DNA of 64,000 bases from Mesobacillus harenae (GCF_013343715.1 NZ_JABUNR010000010.1:1-64000), one strand, 5' to 3'; positions 8,869-18,560 are shown, counted from the first letter of the stretch. Numbers and translations are program-made. Notes: generated by a model from the letters alone, not told the origin.

Positions 8869-9732
8869 ATGAATATACATACTATTACTATGCCGGACAG
8901 CCGAATAGTGTCTGTTAAAGTTCTTGGAGATACCAGCAAGCAGCCGCTGATTTTCTTTCATGGCCTTGGCAGTTCTTCCGCTGCTATCAGTGTTAATGTC
9001 AATCTGCTAAAGGAGGAAGGGGCCTTTATCATTGGGATTGACCGTCCCGGATATGGCCTGTCTGATTTAAAGGGCTCTTATTCTTTAGAACAAGCTATTT
9101 CTGATACTAAGTTTATTTTGGATTCCTTCCAAATAAAAAAAGCAGCGCTAATTGGCTGGTCCGGCGGCGGGGTATATGCTCAGGCTTTTGCGGAGACATA
9201 CCCTGACAGCACGGTGTCGCTTAATCTGATTGGCAGTATGATTCCATTGAACGGAAAAAGCTCGAAAAAATCGCTTACCCCAGGCTGGAAGATATTATAT
9301 TATTTAAATAACCATACCCAATTCCTATCGAAATTGATATTTAAACTGGCTAGCCAAAAGCTCGCTAAACATCCTGAACAGACTGTTTCCATGGCTGTTA
9401 ACGTGCTGGCCAGACACGACCGCTTAATAGCCAAGAAGTATCTCGACGTCCTTACGAAAGGAGCTTTGGAAGGATTTCAGCATAAAGGAACTGCAATTTA
9501 TGCAGATAGCCAGGTCCTTACTCATCCTCATAAAATGCCGGTTAAGGATAGGGCTTTCCCCGTTCATATCTGGCAGGGGGACAATGACAGGCTATGGCCA
9601 GTGAAAGCTTCTGTTTACCTAAAGAAGCAATATACTCACTCACAGTTTCATCTTGTACCTGGCAAAGGACACACGATTTACTTTGAAAAATGGGGAGAAA
9701 TCATCAGAACAGCTGTGGCGTCATTTAAATGA
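8869..9732 (+). CDS. Alpha/beta hydrolase
   Basis: 287-residue cytoplasmic hydrolase. It shows the oxyanion segment FFHGLGSS, the GIDRPGYGLSD strand-turn of proline-iminopeptidase/haloalkane-like hydrolases, the nucleophile elbow GWSGGGVYA (Ser about residue 98), an acid in WQGDNDRLWPV and the final catalytic His in PGKGHTIYF. The triad is therefore complete. The start is ATG at 8869 because TTAGGAG sits 5 nt upstream; the in-frame ATG at 8854 overlaps that site. The substrate is unknown and no operon partner is present. Confidence 0.85.
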   Translation: MNIHTITMPDSRIVSVKVLGDTSKQPLIFFHGLGSSSAAISVNVNLLKEEGAFIIGIDRPGYGLSDLKGSYSLEQAISDTKFILDSFQIKKAALIGWSGGGVYAQAFAETYPDSTVSLNLIGSMIPLNGKSSKKSLTPGWKILYYLNNHTQFLSKLIFKLASQKLAKHPEQTVSMAVNVLARHDRLIAKKYLDVLTKGALEGFQHKGTAIYADSQVLTHPHKMPVKDRAFPVHIWQGDNDRLWPVKASVYLKKQYTHSQFHLVPGKGHTIYFEKWGEIIRTAVASFK

Positions 9733-9748
9733 AAAAAATGGGCACTAC

Positions 9749-9781
9749 GAACAAGGACATGGCATTGTCTGTGTTCTTTTT
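9749..9781 (+). terminator. Terminator after the alpha/beta hydrolase gene
   Basis: Imperfect stem GAACA-GGACA / TGTC-TGTTC around TGGCAT, followed by TTTTT, 17 bp after the hydrolase stop. Confidence 0.6.
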
Positions 9782-9961
9782 AAAATAAGATAAATTAACT
9801 ATAGTGAAATTATTAAAACAGGCCCATTGACATAGCTTTTAAAAACAAGAGCAGGCTAAATTAACTGAATTCAACGAATTAACAGAATACATATTGCTAT
9901 TAAACTCTTTACTCTGATATAGTATTGAAAAATTCAAAGCAATCTATCAGGAGGGTTTATA

Positions 9962-11353
9962 GTGAAAAAGTCCAGTAAACAATTTTTAATGAGTACAGCC
10001 TTAACAGGGGCACTTGTCTTAGGAACCATTCCATTTAATGTTTTGGCTCATGATGAGCTTGGCGGCGTTGATATTGAGAAGGGTGAGAGAGATGGTTACA
10101 GCAATGTGAGTGTCCAAGAACTTGAGGGCAGCAAAAATTTAAAATACATATACGAAGCAGCAGCCCCTGAAATGAACGTCGTCAGGGAGGATGGGCAGCA
10201 AAATAGCTTTGCAGACGTCTATGCACATAAAGGATATGCATATCTTGGGACTCATACAAAGAATGGCGGGAACGGCGGTGTACGGGTATTTGATTTAAAA
10301 GATCCTGCCAACCCGAAAGAGATTTCTGTATTTGCCAATAATGACATTCCAGGCACATGGCAGGAGAAGGTAATTGTCAAAACTGTTGACACACCTGACT
10401 TCAAAGGTGACCTTGCTGTTGTTAGTGTTCAGCAGTTGGACCGCCACAATTCTGAATCGCAAGGCGGATTCCTCTTGTATGATGTAACAAACCCGAAAGA
10501 ACCTAAAAAGCTAGGATTTTGGGAAGTAACCAAGAAAACGAGAGGAACTCATGAACTCTATCTGACCGTTCAGGATGGCCGTGCCTTAGTGCTGACGGCT
10601 AATCCTTATGCTGATTATTACAGCCATGGTGAAGAAAAAGACTTCCAAATTGTTGATGTAACCAACCCTGCCGAGCCTAAAACGGTTTGGCAATTTGATC
10701 CGAGGACTTTGCCTGAAATCCCGGAAGATTTTAACGGGTACCACTGGAATGCACCTGATGGTAAAACTCGCCCTGTATTTAACCACAGCACTATGGTAAA
10801 TGGGCAGTATGCATATGTTTCTATGTGGGATCTTGGAACAGTGATTTTTGATATTAGTAATCCGGAAAATCCAGAGTATCTTGGCCGTACGGATTACGCT
10901 TCTGACGAGCAGGGAGCAGCACACTCCGCAGCTCTTGCACGTGGAGGAAATATTTTAATAGAAACAAAAGAAGTTTCTACGCCGGTTAAAGAGGGTTATG
11001 AACAATCCTATGGCTATACACGTATCTTTGATATTAAAGACAAATCGAATCCAAAGTTATTGAGCGAATTTAAGACCGAGCTTGTTGACGATGTCGAGGA
11101 TGGCAGCACCTTTGCAAATACGGTCCATGATCCTAAAGTACAAGGAAACACGCTGTATCTTTCCCATTATGCAGGCGGTGTACGGGCAGTTGACATTACC
11201 GATCCTACCAACCCAACAGAAATCGGTAAATATGTTCCTGAGCAATCTGACGTGTGGGGAGTTTTTGTCGATCGAAACTATATCCTTGCATCTGATATCG
11301 GATCAGGATTAAAGGTGTTGTTAAAGAACAACGGCAACCAGGGCGCTGAATAA
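9962..11353 (+). CDS. Secreted LVIVD-repeat beta-propeller protein
   Basis: 463 residues starting at GTG, with TCAGGAGGG 7 nt upstream. A signal peptide (MKKSSKQFLMSTALTGALVL, cleavage near VLA-HD, residue 29) targets it for export. The mature protein is made of blade-like repeats, each ending in a motif such as FDLKDPANPKEI, YDVTNPKEPKKLG, VDVTNPAEPKTV, FDISNPENPEYLG, FDIKDKSNPKLL or VDITDPTNPTEIG. This is the LVIVD repeat, which forms a beta-propeller in extracellular and surface proteins. The His-rich segments (NHSTMV, NTVHDPK, LSHYAGG) could bind metal or an active-site ligand, but no enzyme activity is established. Monocistronic, with its own terminator. Confidence 0.88.
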   Translation: MKKSSKQFLMSTALTGALVLGTIPFNVLAHDELGGVDIEKGERDGYSNVSVQELEGSKNLKYIYEAAAPEMNVVREDGQQNSFADVYAHKGYAYLGTHTKNGGNGGVRVFDLKDPANPKEISVFANNDIPGTWQEKVIVKTVDTPDFKGDLAVVSVQQLDRHNSESQGGFLLYDVTNPKEPKKLGFWEVTKKTRGTHELYLTVQDGRALVLTANPYADYYSHGEEKDFQIVDVTNPAEPKTVWQFDPRTLPEIPEDFNGYHWNAPDGKTRPVFNHSTMVNGQYAYVSMWDLGTVIFDISNPENPEYLGRTDYASDEQGAAHSAALARGGNILIETKEVSTPVKEGYEQSYGYTRIFDIKDKSNPKLLSEFKTELVDDVEDGSTFANTVHDPKVQGNTLYLSHYAGGVRAVDITDPTNPTEIGKYVPEQSDVWGVFVDRNYILASDIGSGLKVLLKNNGNQGAE

Positions 11354-11368
11354 AACAAAATGTTCAAG

Positions 11369-11405
11369 AAGCTGTACGGTAATCGTACAGCTTTCCGTTT
11401 TTTCG
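11369..11405 (+). terminator. Terminator after the LVIVD protein gene
   Basis: Ten-base-pair stem AAGCTGTACG/CGTACAGCTT, five-base loop, then a T-rich run (TCCGTTTTTT). Confidence 0.8.
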
Positions 11406-11466
11406 ATTTATAATAAAATGTTAACTTGCAATAAGTTCCAATAAATGTAAAAATAAACGAAAAATT

Positions 11467-11994
11467 ATGAGCTTAAACATAATTTATGCCTCGATCTATA
11501 TATTTGCTGCTTGGAAGTGGGGGGACTGGAAAAATTGGCAGAGGTACTACCCAACCATTCTCTTTTTGATAATAGGGGATTTGCTGTATCAGTACCTGCT
11601 TCATGATTATTCAATGTGGAAGTTTAATCCGGTTGGAGCCGATAAGGAAGCAAACTTAACCCATACACATATTACCCTTATGATAATGGCGATAAAATAT
11701 CCGGCCACTGTTTTAATTTTCTTTGGACAATTCCCGTCTGGGGGACTTAAGCAGGCTCTTTATATTGGCGGTTGGGCGGCACTTTATACGATCAACGAAA
11801 TAGCTACATATACTATGGGCGGAATCTCCCACTATAATGGCTGGAACTTTTTTTGGTCTGCTCAATTTAATCTTGCATTGTTTATCATTACAGCAATTCA
11901 TCATAAAAAGCCTTTAGCCGCATGGGGCTTATCCTTAGCTTATATCTTGGCTCTTTGGTTTTTGCAGGATGTTCCCGGTAAAGTCCTAAAGTGA
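11467..11994 (+). CDS. CBO0543-like multi-pass membrane protein
   Basis: 175 residues with about five hydrophobic helices. WKNWQRYYPTILFLIIGDLLYQYLL, WKFNP and a late HYNGWNFFWSAQFN resemble the CBO0543 family of small clostridial/bacillar membrane proteins, which has no known function. The ATG at 11467 has only AT-rich sequence upstream and no clear ribosome site, and an in-frame stop lies a short distance upstream, so translation may be weak or unusual. It follows the LVIVD gene after a terminator and is probably transcribed separately. Confidence 0.65.
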   Translation: MSLNIIYASIYIFAAWKWGDWKNWQRYYPTILFLIIGDLLYQYLLHDYSMWKFNPVGADKEANLTHTHITLMIMAIKYPATVLIFFGQFPSGGLKQALYIGGWAALYTINEIATYTMGGISHYNGWNFFWSAQFNLALFIITAIHHKKPLAAWGLSLAYILALWFLQDVPGKVLK

Positions 11995-12247
11995 GCTGAA
12001 ATTGGTGCTCTTTTAATCCTAGGTGAAGGCGAATTAACTTACAAATAGCCACTGATTTTTTCAAATATAATTGTATGGGATCATAGAAGGCTTACTGCTG
12101 GTTTGCAAAGGAGTCTCTGTCTAAACTTCACCCTTAATATCCTAAGGTTCTAATTTCGGCTTCCAAATAGACTAAATCCTATAATTTTGATCCATTAATC
12201 TAAAGCTGGCGTTAGTTTGTCGAACAATTTGGGATTTGGCCTGCTTG

Positions 12248-12787
12248 TTATTTTGCATCCATTTTACTGGTACGTCCTTTATAGTAAGTTTTTGTTGTAT
12301 CTAATTTGTTTTCCTTTGCTGTCAGGTTTACTGGTGTTAATGCAAACACAAGCGTTTTACTTCCAAGAGATGATCGATACCTTTCAACATGTGCTCCTGA
12401 TAAAGCCGTATGGTAATAGCCAGGTACGTATTTATCCAGCATCACTTGCATGGCCCCAGTCGCTTCTGAAAGCTCCGTTACAGGGTGGGCCTTTCCAAAG
12501 ATAATCACACTCATAAAAGCGGTATCTGTCATGGCTGGTATGGGATCTGCCATCGTTCCAAATTCCTCACTGACCGTAAAACAAGCCTGCGGATTTTTAC
12601 TCAATATATCAATCTTTCTTCCTTCTGCAGCACCATGAAAATAGATGACTCCGTTCCACCAGACATAATTTAACGGAATAACATAGGGAGCGCCATTGTC
12701 CGACATCCCCAGGTAACCTGTTTTGCTGCTTGTTAAAAACCGATTGATTTTTTCTTCATCCTTACACTCTAAAGCGTATTGTCTCAT
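12248..12787 (-). CDS. Pyridoxamine 5'-phosphate oxidase-fold flavin-binding protein
   Basis: 179 residues of the split-barrel FMN-binding fold. TSSKTGYLGMSDNGAPYVIPLNYVW followed by IYFHGAAEGRKIDIL is the start of NimA/PNPOx-like proteins, where the strand and the GRK-D segment bind the flavin phosphate. The ATG at 12787 has AAAGGAGAAAG upstream. The gene is divergent from a MocR-type PLP-dependent regulator, a common arrangement in which the regulator controls its neighbour, so a role linked to vitamin B6 or amino-acid metabolism is possible. Substrate unknown. Confidence 0.82.
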   Translation of the reverse strand: MRQYALECKDEEKINRFLTSSKTGYLGMSDNGAPYVIPLNYVWWNGVIYFHGAAEGRKIDILSKNPQACFTVSEEFGTMADPIPAMTDTAFMSVIIFGKAHPVTELSEATGAMQVMLDKYVPGYYHTALSGAHVERYRSSLGSKTLVFALTPVNLTAKENKLDTTKTYYKGRTSKMDAK

Positions 12788-12814
12788 AATTTATCTTTCT
12801 CCTTTAAATAATTG

Positions 12815-12827
12815 ATGATACTATCAT
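12815..12827. promoter_or_regulatory. Candidate operator between the PNPOx-fold gene and the MocR gene
   Basis: Perfect 13-bp palindrome ATGATA-C-TATCAT in the 114-bp divergent gap, 28 bp upstream of the PNPOx-fold start. A regulator binding here could act on both genes. That the MocR protein binds it is inference. Confidence 0.4.
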
Positions 12828-12901
12828 TTTATAAATAGATTGACCCTTTCAAAAGTTACAGTTTTCATTTTTTTTATGGGGTCAGATGAAGAGGGATAAA
12901 A

Positions 12902-14311
12902 ATGGAATTGACTTTTTTTATCGATAAAACGCTGCCAGAGCCGATGTACATTCAGCTCTATTCCAGCTTTAAGAGGACGATCGAGACTGGAGATATTCCT
13001 TCAGGTTCTAAGCTCCCATCAATTCGCCAGCTTTCGGCCCAGCTTAACATTAGTCGTAACACAGTCGAAGCTGCTTATCAGCAGCTTTTGGCGGAAGGCT
13101 ATCTGATCAGCAAGCCAAAAAGCGGGTTATTTACAGCGGATATGGCAGATATGGACCTTTTACCTTACCAAAAACCTGTTCATCAAGAACAGGAGCTTAG
13201 CCAGACAGGTCCAGAAATCCGTTATGACTTTCAATACGGCGACATTTCCAGCGAGCGTTTTCCTTTTCAAGCCTGGAAAAGGAGTATCAACCATGCATTG
13301 CTCGAGAAGGGAGAAGAGCTGCTATTATACGGGGACAAACAGGGGGAAGCGAGATTGCGTTGTCAACTTGCCGACTATTTGTATAGGGCAAGGGGGCTTG
13401 AATGCAATGCTGATAACGTAATTCTCACCACAGGCACCCAGCAGTCAATCAGTTTGATCTGTCAGCTGTTTTCCCTGGCCGGTGAAAAGATTGGATTTGA
13501 AAATCCGGGTTACGACGGAGTCAGGGCAGTATTTGAAAATCACGGCTGCAAAATTGATCCCATATCTGTTAAAGATGAAGGACTTTGTGTCGATGAATTG
13601 GAGAAATCAAATGCAAAAATTGTTTATGTAACGCCATCCCATCAGTTTCCGCTTGGAATGGTAATGTCTATTCAGAACCGTTTAAAGCTTTTGCAGTGGG
13701 CCAGCAAAGAGGAGGGCTATGTCATTGAAGATGATTATGATAGCGAATTTAGATACAGCGGCCAGCCGATTCCTTCATTAAAAGGAATGGACCGGCTAGG
13801 GCGGGTTATCTATTTAGGCACTTTTTCAAAAGCGTTTTTGCCGGGCATCCGTCTATCATACATAGTTCTTCCAAAAAGCTTGCTCGGATTGTACCGCAGG
13901 AAGTTTTCCGCCTATAACCAGCCAGTTTCCCAGCTAATCCAGCATGCCATGTCACAGTTTATTGAAAGCGGGGACTTTGACCGTCATATCAAAAGAATCC
14001 GAAAGATCTACCAGGATAAACACAAAACCTTGATCACCTCGATTAGCAGTAGTTTTGGAGAAAACGCGAAGATAATAGGAGAGAAAGCAGGCTTGCACCT
14101 ACTATTAGACATTCCCAGCCAGGGTCGTGAATCACTGATTGACTCCGCTGTTAAAAAGAGTGTCTTAGTTTATGATCCAGCAAAATATTGGACCGACCCT
14201 GAATCCTGCCCATCAAATCTTGTATTGCTTGGATTTGGAGGCCTGTCCAGAAGTGAAATTGAAGCAGGTGTTGAACTGCTCAAACAGGCTTGGTTTCCGG
14301 GATCCGATTAA
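12902..14311 (+). CDS. MocR/PdxR family transcriptional regulator (GntR HTH plus aminotransferase-like domain)
   Basis: 469 residues. The N-terminal winged helix-turn-helix of the GntR type (IPSGSKLPSIRQLSAQLNIS, residues about 32-75) is joined by a linker to a fold-type-I aminotransferase domain. The PLP lysine is visible in GTFSKAFLPGIRLSY (Lys310), and the preceding EDDYDSEFRY is the usual PLP-ring-contacting Asp/Tyr block. MocR proteins use PLP or its aldimines as effector and regulate vitamin B6, GABA or similar pathways. The start is ATG with AGAGGGA upstream. It is divergent from the flavin-fold gene and ends at a two-way terminator. Confidence 0.9.
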   Translation: MELTFFIDKTLPEPMYIQLYSSFKRTIETGDIPSGSKLPSIRQLSAQLNISRNTVEAAYQQLLAEGYLISKPKSGLFTADMADMDLLPYQKPVHQEQELSQTGPEIRYDFQYGDISSERFPFQAWKRSINHALLEKGEELLLYGDKQGEARLRCQLADYLYRARGLECNADNVILTTGTQQSISLICQLFSLAGEKIGFENPGYDGVRAVFENHGCKIDPISVKDEGLCVDELEKSNAKIVYVTPSHQFPLGMVMSIQNRLKLLQWASKEEGYVIEDDYDSEFRYSGQPIPSLKGMDRLGRVIYLGTFSKAFLPGIRLSYIVLPKSLLGLYRRKFSAYNQPVSQLIQHAMSQFIESGDFDRHIKRIRKIYQDKHKTLITSISSSFGENAKIIGEKAGLHLLLDIPSQGRESLIDSAVKKSVLVYDPAKYWTDPESCPSNLVLLGFGGLSRSEIEAGVELLKQAWFPGSD

Positions 14312-14327
14312 TTACTATTTATAAAAA

Positions 14328-14368
14328 AGGACCTATGCATTCCGCAATGGAAACATAGGTCCTATTTT
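14328..14368. terminator. Bidirectional terminator between the MocR gene and arcA
   Basis: Ten-base-pair stem AGGACCTATG/CATAGGTCCT with A and T tracts at both ends, serving the MocR gene and the convergent arcA. Confidence 0.85.
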
Positions 14369-14373
14369 TAATT

Positions 14374-15603
14374 TTATAAATCCTTACGAACGATGGGCAT
14401 GCTCATACAGCGAGGGCCGCCCCTGCCTCTGGACAGCTCCGAGCTTGGAATCTCGATGACTTTAATGCCGTGGTCACGTAATAGTTGATTGGAAACATAA
14501 TTCCTGTCATAGGTGACCACAACCCCAGGTGCGACGGCAAGCGTATTTGATCCGTCGTTCCATTGTTCGCGGGGAGCTGCAATTTCATGGCCGCCTCCAC
14601 ATGGAATCAGCACAATTTCCGTCAGGTGCAAGACCTCTTTTAAAGTTTCAGTGAGGCTAGTTCGTTTCGAAATCGTTATGTTATCATCCGGGTCCTGCTC
14701 TAGGATATGAATATTCATTTCGTCATCTGGCCCTTGTATATCCGGATGGATCGTAAACTTATCGTAATCAACCATAGTAAATACCGTATCCAAATGCATA
14801 TATGCTCTAGTTTTCGGTATTTCCACTGCAATAACCTTTTTCAGACTATTATTCTGAGAAAGGATCCGCTGCGCCAGGTTTTCAATTGCCTGAGCAGAGG
14901 TTCGCAGACTAACACCAATTGCTGCCACTTCTGAACTCAAAACAAGTTCATCTCCGCCTTCAAGCGAAAACGAATCATCTCGGTCATACCAGCGCGGAAT
15001 GTCCTCGGCTGCAAACCGCGGGTGATGCTTCATAATGTACTCCATAAATAAAGATTCACGCTGCCTTGCACCCTCAAACATTTGGTTAATCGAAATCCCG
15101 TTTCCAATTACTGCCGCGGGATCTCTTGTAAAATAAAGGTTAGGCATTGGATCCAGTAAAAAAGGATAGTCACCCTCCAACATATCATTCAAATGATTGC
15201 TGTCTATCTGTTTAATTTCTGATTTTAGAACACCCGCCATTACCTTTTTAATCAAATCCTTGGTCGAAAAAGATAACAGATATTCTTTCAAAAGAGAGAA
15301 CATTTCCGTTGTGTTCAATTTGCTTTCCTGTAAAACCTGCTTAACAAATTCATGTTTAATTTTTTCAGTATGGAGGGCTTCACTAACCAAATCCTCCAAA
15401 TACAGGACTTCGGTGCCACAGCTTCGCAATGCATCCGCGAAACGATCATGTTCCTTCTGCATGACAGGCAAATAGGGAATGTCATCAAATAAGAGCCGTT
15501 CCATTAAATTTGGGGTCAAATTCTCAACCTCCTTGCCAGGGCGGTGCAAGACCACAGTTTTAAGTTCTCCTATTTCAGATGTTATGTTTAGTTGTTTCTT
15601 CAT
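14374..15603 (-). CDS. arcA: Arginine deiminase
   Basis: 409 residues, full length for bacterial ADI. The enzyme converts arginine to citrulline plus ammonia. Visible family motifs are [16 protein letters not shown] at the N-terminus, [20 protein letters not shown] with the substrate-binding Glu/Gly/Gly/Asp, the His block [14 protein letters not shown], and the C-terminal nucleophile loop [10 protein letters not shown] (Cys399). All catalytic residues are present. The ATG at 15603 has CCGGAGGATG upstream. Unusually, no arcB, arcC or arcD lies next to it, so ATP generation by the full ADI pathway would need genes elsewhere; a standalone role in nitrogen supply or acid tolerance is possible. 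Confidence 0.95.
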   Translation of the reverse strand: MKKQLNITSEIGELKTVVLHRPGKEVENLTPNLMERLLFDDIPYLPVMQKEHDRFADALRSCGTEVLYLEDLVSEALHTEKIKHEFVKQVLQESKLNTTEMFSLLKEYLLSFSTKDLIKKVMAGVLKSEIKQIDSNHLNDMLEGDYPFLLDPMPNLYFTRDPAAVIGNGISINQMFEGARQRESLFMEYIMKHHPRFAAEDIPRWYDRDDSFSLEGGDELVLSSEVAAIGVSLRTSAQAIENLAQRILSQNNSLKKVIAVEIPKTRAYMHLDTVFTMVDYDKFTIHPDIQGPDDEMNIHILEQDPDDNITISKRTSLTETLKEVLHLTEIVLIPCGGGHEIAAPREQWNDGSNTLAVAPGVVVTYDRNYVSNQLLRDHGIKVIEIPSSELSRGRGGPRCMSMPIVRKDL

Positions 15604-15854
15604 CCTTCATCCTCCGGTTTCTCAGTCTACTATTTTACCAGCCAAAGCAATGTTGGCATGTATCTTAAAAAGTCTCTATGCTGGTCAGAATGCCAATTTG
15701 CACGAATAATGCTTTCTTTACCCCAATTTAATGATTGAAAAAACATGCCAACCTAATTTTATAGTTTTTACGTAAAATGCTCTTTATCAAAAGGAAAAGT
15801 TAAAAGATTCCTATAATTCAACAAACTAATATGAAAAAAATGCTGTCCTTCTAA

Positions 15855-15937
15855 GATGTACATCATAAAGAAATATGATAAAGTAATAGTGAGATACCCA
15901 TAGAGGACACTGGTTAACAGAATATAACCTGTCCTCT
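15855..15937 (+). promoter_or_regulatory. Palindrome and inverted repeat upstream of kbl
   Basis: The 398-bp gap between arcA and kbl holds a perfect palindrome GATGTACATC (15855-15864) and an imperfect inverted repeat at 15902-15937: AGAGGACA-CT-GGTTA pairing with TAACC-TGTCCTCT. No T-run follows, so an operator or leader hairpin is more likely than a terminator. A TTGACA occurs at 15964-15969 but lies too close to the start for a standard promoter. Nothing else was seen in the gap. Confidence 0.4.
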
Positions 15938-16001
15938 TGAAACGGACAGTTGTTTCCACAACATTGACAATAACTGAATAACATAATGGAAGGGGATTTT
16001 T

Positions 16002-17192
16002 ATGAGCAGCAAAGTATTAGATCATTTTTTACACGAAAACCTTAACGATTTAAAAGGGAAGGGACTTTACAATGTCATTGATCCGCTCGAAAGTGCAAAC
16101 GGGCCAATGATCAAAATTGACGGCAAAGAGCTGATTAACCTTTCCTCGAACAACTATTTAGGACTTGCAACCGATGAGCGCCTGAAAAAAGCGGCTAAAG
16201 ATGCCCTTCAGGAATATGGAGTAGGTGCAGGAGCGGTTCGTACAATTAATGGTACCTTGAAGATCCACCTTGAATTGGAAGAAAAGCTGGCGGCCTTCAA
16301 AAAGACTGAAGCAGCCATCGCTTATCAATCAGGATTCAATTGCAACATGGCAGCTATTTCAGCCGTCATGGATAAAAATGATGCAATTTTATCAGATGAA
16401 TTAAACCACGCCTCCATTATTGACGGATGCCGTTTGTCCCGGGCAAAAGTGATTCGTTTTAATCATTCCGACATGGACGATTTGCGAGCAAAAGCTAAGG
16501 AAGCAAAAGAATCCGGCCAATACAACAAAGTGATGGTCATTACCGACGGAGTATTTTCAATGGATGGAGATATTGCGAAACTGCCTGAAATCGTTAAAAT
16601 TGCAGAAGAATTTGATTTGATCACCTATTGTGATGATGCACATGGGTCAGGGGTACTGGGAGACGGAGCAGGTACTGTTAAACATTTTGGGTTATCTGAC
16701 AAGGTTGATTTCCAAATTGGCACGCTTTCAAAAGCGATCGGCGTTGTCGGGGGATATGTTGCCGGAACACAATCATTAATAGACTGGCTAAAAGTTCGCA
16801 GCCGACCATTTTTATTTTCTACAGCATTAACTCCTGCCGATGTTGCAGCTTCTATAAAAGCAGTAGAAATATTATCCGAGAGCACCGAGCTGAACGAACG
16901 GCTATGGGATAACGCTAACTATTTAAAAGAAGGCCTTCAAAAACTAGGCTTTAATATTGGCAGCAGCGAAACACCGATTACTCCTTGTATCATCGGTGAC
17001 GAAGTGCAGACCCAAAGATTCAGCAGCCGCCTGAATGAAGAGGGGGTCTATGCAAAATCAATCGTTTTTCCGACCGTGCCACAAGGAACTGGCCGCGTTA
17101 GAAATATGCCTTCTGCGGCTCATACAAAAGACATGCTTGACCGTGCTTTAGCTATTTACGAAAAAGTCGGCAAAGAAATGGCTATTATTTAA
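16002..17192 (+). CDS. kbl: Glycine C-acetyltransferase (2-amino-3-ketobutyrate CoA ligase)
   Basis: 396 residues, the usual length for KBL. This PLP enzyme cleaves 2-amino-3-ketobutyrate with CoA into glycine and acetyl-CoA. The alpha-oxoamine synthase signature is complete: [40 protein letters not shown] and the Schiff-base lysine in [12 protein letters not shown] (Lys244). ATG 16002 follows GGAAGGGG. The next gene encodes threonine 3-dehydrogenase, 48 bp away, giving the two-step threonine-to-glycine pathway as one operon. A hairpin/palindrome region upstream may regulate it. Confidence 0.95.
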   Translation: MSSKVLDHFLHENLNDLKGKGLYNVIDPLESANGPMIKIDGKELINLSSNNYLGLATDERLKKAAKDALQEYGVGAGAVRTINGTLKIHLELEEKLAAFKKTEAAIAYQSGFNCNMAAISAVMDKNDAILSDELNHASIIDGCRLSRAKVIRFNHSDMDDLRAKAKEAKESGQYNKVMVITDGVFSMDGDIAKLPEIVKIAEEFDLITYCDDAHGSGVLGDGAGTVKHFGLSDKVDFQIGTLSKAIGVVGGYVAGTQSLIDWLKVRSRPFLFSTALTPADVAASIKAVEILSESTELNERLWDNANYLKEGLQKLGFNIGSSETPITPCIIGDEVQTQRFSSRLNEEGVYAKSIVFPTVPQGTGRVRNMPSAAHTKDMLDRALAIYEKVGKEMAII

Positions 17193-17240
17193 GCCTCTCT
17201 GTAATGTGAGGCTCCACCAGGGATTTGGAGGAAGACAACC

Positions 17241-18197
17241 ATGAAAAAGATAATGATCACCGGTGCACTAGGGCAAATTGGCTCTGAGCTTACGGTAAAA
17301 CTTAGAGAGATTTACGGTACAGCGAATGTTATCGCGACAGATATCCGTTCAAATGACAGTGAAGCTGCACAAGCAGGGCCGTTTGAAATACTTGATGTTA
17401 CGAATGCACCGGCGCTCGCCACAACCGCAAACAAACACGGTGTTGATACAATTATTCATATGGCAGCACTCTTGTCGGCAACAGCAGAGGCCAATCCGGT
17501 CTTTGCCTGGAATTTAAATATGGGCGGACTTATGAATGCACTGGAAACCGCCCGTGAGCTGGACTGCCAATTTTTCACGCCTAGCTCGATTGGGGCGTTC
17601 GGCCCTTCGACGCCAAAGGTTGCCACCCCGCAGGATACTATACAACGGCCAACTACCATGTACGGTGTCAATAAAGTAGCCGGCGAACTGCTCGCTGATT
17701 ATTACTTTAACCGGTTTGGGGTTGACACACGAGGTCTTCGCTTCCCAGGACTGATCTCCTATGCGGCACCTCCAGGCGGGGGAACAACTGACTATGCAGT
17801 CGAAATTTTTTATGAAGCAATAAAAAATGGCCATTACAGCTCTTATATTGGCAGGGGAACGTATATGGATATGATGTATATGCCTGACGCGCTAACGGCA
17901 ATCATCCAGCTGATGGAAGCAGATCCGGCCAAACTTAAGCATCGGAATTCCTTCAATGTAACGGCAATGAGCGTAGATCCGGAAGAAATCGCCCAGGAAA
18001 TCCGCAAGCATCAGCCTGATTTTCAGCTCAGTTATAATGTCGACCCAGTCCGCCAGCGTATCGCCGAGAGCTGGCCGAACTCTATTGATGCTAGTGCAGC
18101 TGAAGAGGAATGGGGCTTTAAAGCTCAATATTCACTTAGCAGCATGACTCCAGATATGCTTCAAAAATTGAAACAAAAACTTGCCCAGCCGAACTAA
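17241..18197 (+). CDS. tdh: L-threonine 3-dehydrogenase, SDR/epimerase type
   Basis: 318 residues. It oxidises threonine to 2-amino-3-ketobutyrate with NAD+, feeding Kbl. It is of the extended short-chain dehydrogenase (epimerase-like) type rather than the zinc medium-chain type of E. coli. The NAD-binding glycine motif is TGALGQIG at residue 7, the ribose-binding acid is in ATDIR, the catalytic Ser is in TPSSIGAFG, and Tyr/Lys are in [13 protein letters not shown] 17241 has GGATTTGGAGG upstream. It is the second gene of the kbl-tdh operon and is followed by a strong terminator. Confidence 0.93.
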   Translation: MKKIMITGALGQIGSELTVKLREIYGTANVIATDIRSNDSEAAQAGPFEILDVTNAPALATTANKHGVDTIIHMAALLSATAEANPVFAWNLNMGGLMNALETARELDCQFFTPSSIGAFGPSTPKVATPQDTIQRPTTMYGVNKVAGELLADYYFNRFGVDTRGLRFPGLISYAAPPGGGTTDYAVEIFYEAIKNGHYSSYIGRGTYMDMMYMPDALTAIIQLMEADPAKLKHRNSFNVTAMSVDPEEIAQEIRKHQPDFQLSYNVDPVRQRIAESWPNSIDASAAEEEWGFKAQYSLSSMTPDMLQKLKQKLAQPN

Positions 18198-18222
18198 AAG
18201 ACAGCTATGCTGTCTTTTTTTA
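18196..18222 (+). terminator. Terminator of the kbl-tdh operon
   Basis: Stem AAAAGACAG/CTGTCTTTT with loop CTATG and a T7 run, starting at the tdh stop codon. Confidence 0.85.
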
Positions 18223-18315
18223 ATTCTTTGCTGACGCAGAAGGAGTGAGGTAGTCGAGCGAAGAGCGAAAAATTATTATGTAAGGCGACTTGCAGATTAG
18301 AATCATTCTCGTCTT

Positions 18316-18415
18316 GGAATATATTCGTTTTTTTGGGAATATATCAAATTTTTTTGGAATATATTCGTTTTTTTTGGAATATATCTGATTATTTTGGAAT
18401 AAAACATAGCGTTGC
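18316..18415 (+). repeat. Five-unit tandem repeat with exact 20-bp period
   Basis: GGAAT starts at 18316, 18336, 18356, 18376 and 18396, exactly 20 bp apart. Units 1 and 3 read GGAATATATTCG followed by a T run. Units 2 and 4 read GGAATATATC followed by AAA or TGA and a T-rich tail, so the array is a 40-bp dimer repeated. Unit 5 keeps GGAATA and then diverges. It lies in the 480-bp gap between tdh and selD, is non-coding, and is strongly AT-rich with bend-like T tracts. Confidence 0.9.
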
Positions 18416-18523
18416 TATAAAAATTCGTTCTAAATAGGACCCAACCCCCAAAAAACCAACCGATTTGGATAAAAACCAGCTATTTGCATATTTTGATCTC
18501 TCTCCAAATGGAAAATTGAATTC

Positions 18524-18560
18524 AAAAAGGTGAATCCGTAATCCATGGATTCACCTTTTT
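18524..18560. terminator. Bidirectional terminator-type hairpin downstream of selD
   Basis: Perfect stem AAAAAGGTGAATCC/GGATTCACCTTTTT with a nine-base loop and T/A tails both ways. It lies 117 bp beyond the selD stop, so it probably ends the selD transcript; it could also stop transcription arriving from the left. Confidence 0.75.

Noticed and set aside
15768..15959. A 63-codon open frame on the minus strand upstream of arcA
   Set aside because: Starts at GTG with no ribosome site, overlaps the inverted repeat upstream of kbl and has no family resemblance.
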